From assembly GCA_020725465.1 (NCBI GenBank), contig DYEY01000026.1:1-64000 (forward strand): a stretch of 64,000 bases of DNA, in the 5' to 3' direction. Positions 61,906 to 64,000 of this stretch are shown in pieces. Within the stretch, counting starts at the first letter, position 1, and the number at the start of each line of letters is the position of its first letter. Made by a program: the position numbers and the translations under genes. This stretch comes from Dethiobacter sp. Its GTDB lineage: Bacteria > Bacillota > Dethiobacteria > Dethiobacterales > Dethiobacteraceae. The notes beneath the pieces are model-generated. The model was not told the origin of the DNA. It did not search any database and saw only the letters and a list, made by a program, of their open reading frames with translations.

Positions 61906-63291
61906 CTACTTGCCTATACAGAAAGTCCTGAATATTTCCTCCACCACGTCAGCCCTGGCCGTTTCCCCGGTTATTTCTCCCAGGGCGTCTGCTGCTTCGT
62001 ACAGGTCAATGGCCAGCACATCCAGGTCCATTCCGGCCATGAGCGCTTCCTGGGCCGCCGCCAGCGACACTCCCGCCCGGCGCAAAGCTTCTTTGTGCCT
62101 GACAGAAGTTACCATTACCGGCTCTTCCGGCATTACTCTCCCGCTAAAAACCTGAGACTTTATAGCTTCCGTAAGTTCAGACAGCCCTTCTCCTTTATGC
62201 AAAGAAGTAAAAACCAGGGGGTAACCGGCAACCGCGTCTGCCAGTTCCGCCTTGTCCCGGTCGGGGTGGGTAAGGAGGTCGGTTTTGTTGGCAATGACAA
62301 TAACCGGTTTTTTGCCGGCGGCCTGCAGTATCTGTGCATCGCCGCCGGTCAGGCCTTTTTTGGCATCAATAACCAGAAGAACCAGGTCGGCGGCTTTAAT
62401 GGCCTCCAGTGAACGCTCCACCCCGATCTTTTCCACCTGGCTGCGCGTCTTCCTGATACCGGCGGTATCCAGTACTGCCAGCGTCACCCCGCCGATATTC
62501 AGGCTTTCTTCGATAACATCCCTGGTGGTGCCGGGGATGGAGGTTACAATGGCGCGCTGTTCCTGTAAAAGAGCGTTCAGCAGGGAACTCTTGCCAACGT
62601 TGGGGCGGCCCGCTATGGCGGTACGCAACCCTTCCCGTATTATCCTCCCCTGGTCAGCGGTGGCCAGCAAAGCATTGACCGCGGTCAAGGCACCTTCGAT
62701 TTCCCTCACCGACCTTTCCCTTGCCAGCTCTTCCACGTCCTGATGCTCAGGAAAGTCTACGGAGGCTTCGATGTGGGCCAGCACCGACAGCACCGTCCCC
62801 CGTATCTCCCTGAGGCGAAGGGACAGCCCGCCTTTCAGCTGGGCCAGGCCAACCCTGGCACCCGCTTCTGTTTTAGCCCTGATAACCTGTATAACAGCCT
62901 CCGCCTGAGCCAGGTCTATGCGGCCGTTTATAAAGGCGCGCTGAGTAAACTCTCCCGGTTCCGCCAGGCGGGCGCCGGCAGCCAGGCAAAGCTGCAGTGT
63001 CCTGGCCAGGGGTACTATGCCGCCATGACAGTTTAACTCCACCATATCTTCCCTGGTATAGGTTTTGGGCGCCGCCATGAAAGACGCCAGGGCTTCATCC
63101 ACCTCCTCCCCGTCCTGAGGGCTAACGATATGCCCGTAGTAGAGGCGGTGGCTGACCGGCTCCCTAACCTTGCCGGCAAAGCGGAAAAGCTTCATCCCTA
63201 TCTTCCTGGCATTTCCACCGCTTAGGCGGACAATACCGATGCCCCCCTCTCCTGGTGGCGTGGAAATGGCCGCGATAGTATCATCTTTCAT
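61906..63291 (-). CDS. mnmE: tRNA modification GTPase
   Basis: A 461-residue GTPase: N-terminal tetrahydrofolate-binding domain (to 120), helical domain with inserted G domain (about 220-375; G1 [10 protein letters not shown]2 TTRD, G3 DTAG, G4 NKTD) and the C-terminal FCIGK with its catalytic Cys. It works with MnmG. Confidence 0.97.
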   Translation of the reverse strand: MKDDTIAAISTPPGEGGIGIVRLSGGNARKIGMKLFRFAGKVREPVSHRLYYGHIVSPQDGEEVDEALASFMAAPKTYTREDMVELNCHGGIVPLARTLQLCLAAGARLAEPGEFTQRAFINGRIDLAQAEAVIQVIRAKTEAGARVGLAQLKGGLSLRLREIRGTVLSVLAHIEASVDFPEHQDVEELARERSVREIEGALTAVNALLATADQGRIIREGLRTAIAGRPNVGKSSLLNALLQEQRAIVTSIPGTTRDVIEESLNIGGVTLAVLDTAGIRKTRSQVEKIGVERSLEAIKAADLVLLVIDAKKGLTGGDAQILQAAGKKPVIVIANKTDLLTHPDRDKAELADAVAGYPLVFTSLHKGEGLSELTEAIKSQVFSGRVMPEEPVMVTSVRHKEALRRAGVSLAAAQEALMAGMDLDVLAIDLYEAADALGEITGETARADVVEEIFRTFCIGK

Positions 63292-63353
63292 CCTGTCTCC
63301 GCCCTTTTAAAAAACCGCCGGCCCGTTCAGGGCGACGGTTTGTTATGCCGCTT

Positions 63354-63974
63354 TTATTTTGGCGCAATAACTACTTTCCGGTACGGTTCCTCGCCCTGAC
63401 TGTAGGTAGCGACCGCCGGGTTCCCCTGCAAAGCAGTATGAATTATCCGTCTTTCCTGGGGACTCATGGGTTCCAGCACCACTTCTCTCCCGCCAAGGGC
63501 GACTCTTTTGGCAATTCTCTCCGCCAGCTCCCGCAAGGTCTGCTCCCTTTTGCGCCTGTAATCCTCCACATCCAGTATTACGCGCCGGTTGTCGTCAGGA
63601 AAGTTTTTATGATATACAACGTTTAACAGGTACTGCAAAGCGTTAAGGGTTTGTCCCCTTTTACCGATGATAACACCCATCCGGGGCCCGCTTACATCCA
63701 ATAACAGGTTTTCTTTATCTTCGGTAACCTTAACGTCGCCCCTCAGGCCCATTCTTTCAATTATGCCCTTCAGAAAACGGGACATAAAATTTTCCGGTTT
63801 TTTCTTCTCGCTGACTCTCACCAGAGCCTGCCTGCCACCAATAAGGCCAAACAACCCGGTTGCCGGTTCGCTCAACACCTCTATCTGGGCATCCGTCTCG
63901 TCCAGGCCCAGCTGCTCCAGCCCCTTTTGCACCGCCTCCTGAATGGTTTTGCCGCTAATTTCAAGCGACTTCAT
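63354..63974 (-). CDS. jag: RNA-binding protein Jag/KhpB (SpoIIIJ-associated)
   Basis: A 206-residue protein: N-terminal Jag domain (1-50), KH domain (about 85-150 with VIIGKRGQTLNALQYLLN) and C-terminal R3H domain with REVVLEPMSPQERRIIH. It binds RNA with KhpA and affects cell division and wall synthesis. It follows yidC at 4-5 nt and precedes mnmE, the usual order. Confidence 0.95.
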   Translation of the reverse strand: MKSLEISGKTIQEAVQKGLEQLGLDETDAQIEVLSEPATGLFGLIGGRQALVRVSEKKKPENFMSRFLKGIIERMGLRGDVKVTEDKENLLLDVSGPRMGVIIGKRGQTLNALQYLLNVVYHKNFPDDNRRVILDVEDYRRKREQTLRELAERIAKRVALGGREVVLEPMSPQERRIIHTALQGNPAVATYSQGEEPYRKVVIAPK

Positions 63975-63978
63975 CTTT

Positions 63979-64000
63979 TTACGCTCCCTTCGCCGCCGGC
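63979..64000 (-). CDS. Probable C-terminal end of YidC (partial)
   Basis: The minus strand gives PAAKGA and a TAA stop directly before the jag ribosome-binding region. A basic, Ala/Pro-rich tail here would fit YidC/SpoIIIJ, the normal gene before jag, but only seven codons are visible. Confidence 0.4.

Overview
The window reads as origin-proximal chromosome of a spore-forming, anaerobic, GC-rich Firmicute of the Peptococcaceae type (Pelotomaculum/Desulfotomaculum-like). The basis is the gene content and order: jag-mnmE-mnmG-rsmG-noc-parA-parB at the right edge with two parS sites, rpsF-ssb-rpsR and rplI-dnaB blocks, walRK-yycHI, the sporulation protein YyaC, a tungsten-type aldehyde ferredoxin oxidoreductase, an indolepyruvate ferredoxin oxidoreductase, and a UGA-containing bacilliredoxin gene that looks like a selenoprotein. 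The species assignment is inference. The replication origin should lie a few kb beyond the right edge, so most genes (minus strand) run with the fork.

Layout, left to right. 1-3.6 kb: a SAM-I riboswitch and its promoter fire leftward off the window; then a metallo-beta-lactamase-fold protein, serC and a class I aminotransferase on the plus strand. 3.7-12.2 kb (minus): thiI with its cysteine desulfurase, then an operon of acyl-CoA synthetase, OYE-type Fe-S flavoenzyme, two-cluster ferredoxin and AOR. 12.4-15.3 kb: a NUDIX hydrolase, a secreted beta-propeller protein and a small unknown. 15.4-21.7 kb (minus): FrhB-like protein, iorA, iorB, an ApgM-like enzyme (probable homoserine kinase) and thrC, all overlapping or abutting. 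21.8-27.1 kb (minus): lipoprotein lytic transglycosylase, seleno-bacilliredoxin, M29 aminopeptidase, DEAD-box helicase and cold-shock protein. 27.4-29.0 kb (plus): an HMA-fold protein lacking CxxC and threonine dehydratase.

29.1-38.8 kb (minus): rlmH, a yyzF-like CxxH/CxxC protein, an alkaline-phosphatase-superfamily protein, htrA, a histidine phosphatase, murA, yycI, yycH, walK and walR, i.e. the cell-wall stress control region. 38.8-47.7 kb (minus): peptidase MA-like protein, LysM-G5-M23 peptidase, purA, an FAD-dependent oxidoreductase, dnaB and a LonC-type protease. 47.7-52.1 kb (minus): rplI, rpsR, ssb, rpsF, DUF951, mscS, adk and a CvpA-like protein. 52.2 kb: yyaC alone on plus. 52.8-56.5 kb (minus): ykuS-like, lipid kinase, bactofilin, M23 peptidase, DUF4446 and DUF554. 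56.5-64 kb (minus): parS, parB, parA, noc, rsmG, mnmG, mnmE, jag and the last codons of a probable yidC.

No tRNA, rRNA, CRISPR array, insertion sequence or prophage was seen. The most notable items are the in-frame UGA exactly at the catalytic cysteine of the bacilliredoxin (23992-23994), the ApgM-like/thrC pair, the AOR operon, the ior operon with an FrhB-like first gene, and a parS site that contains the parB stop codon.
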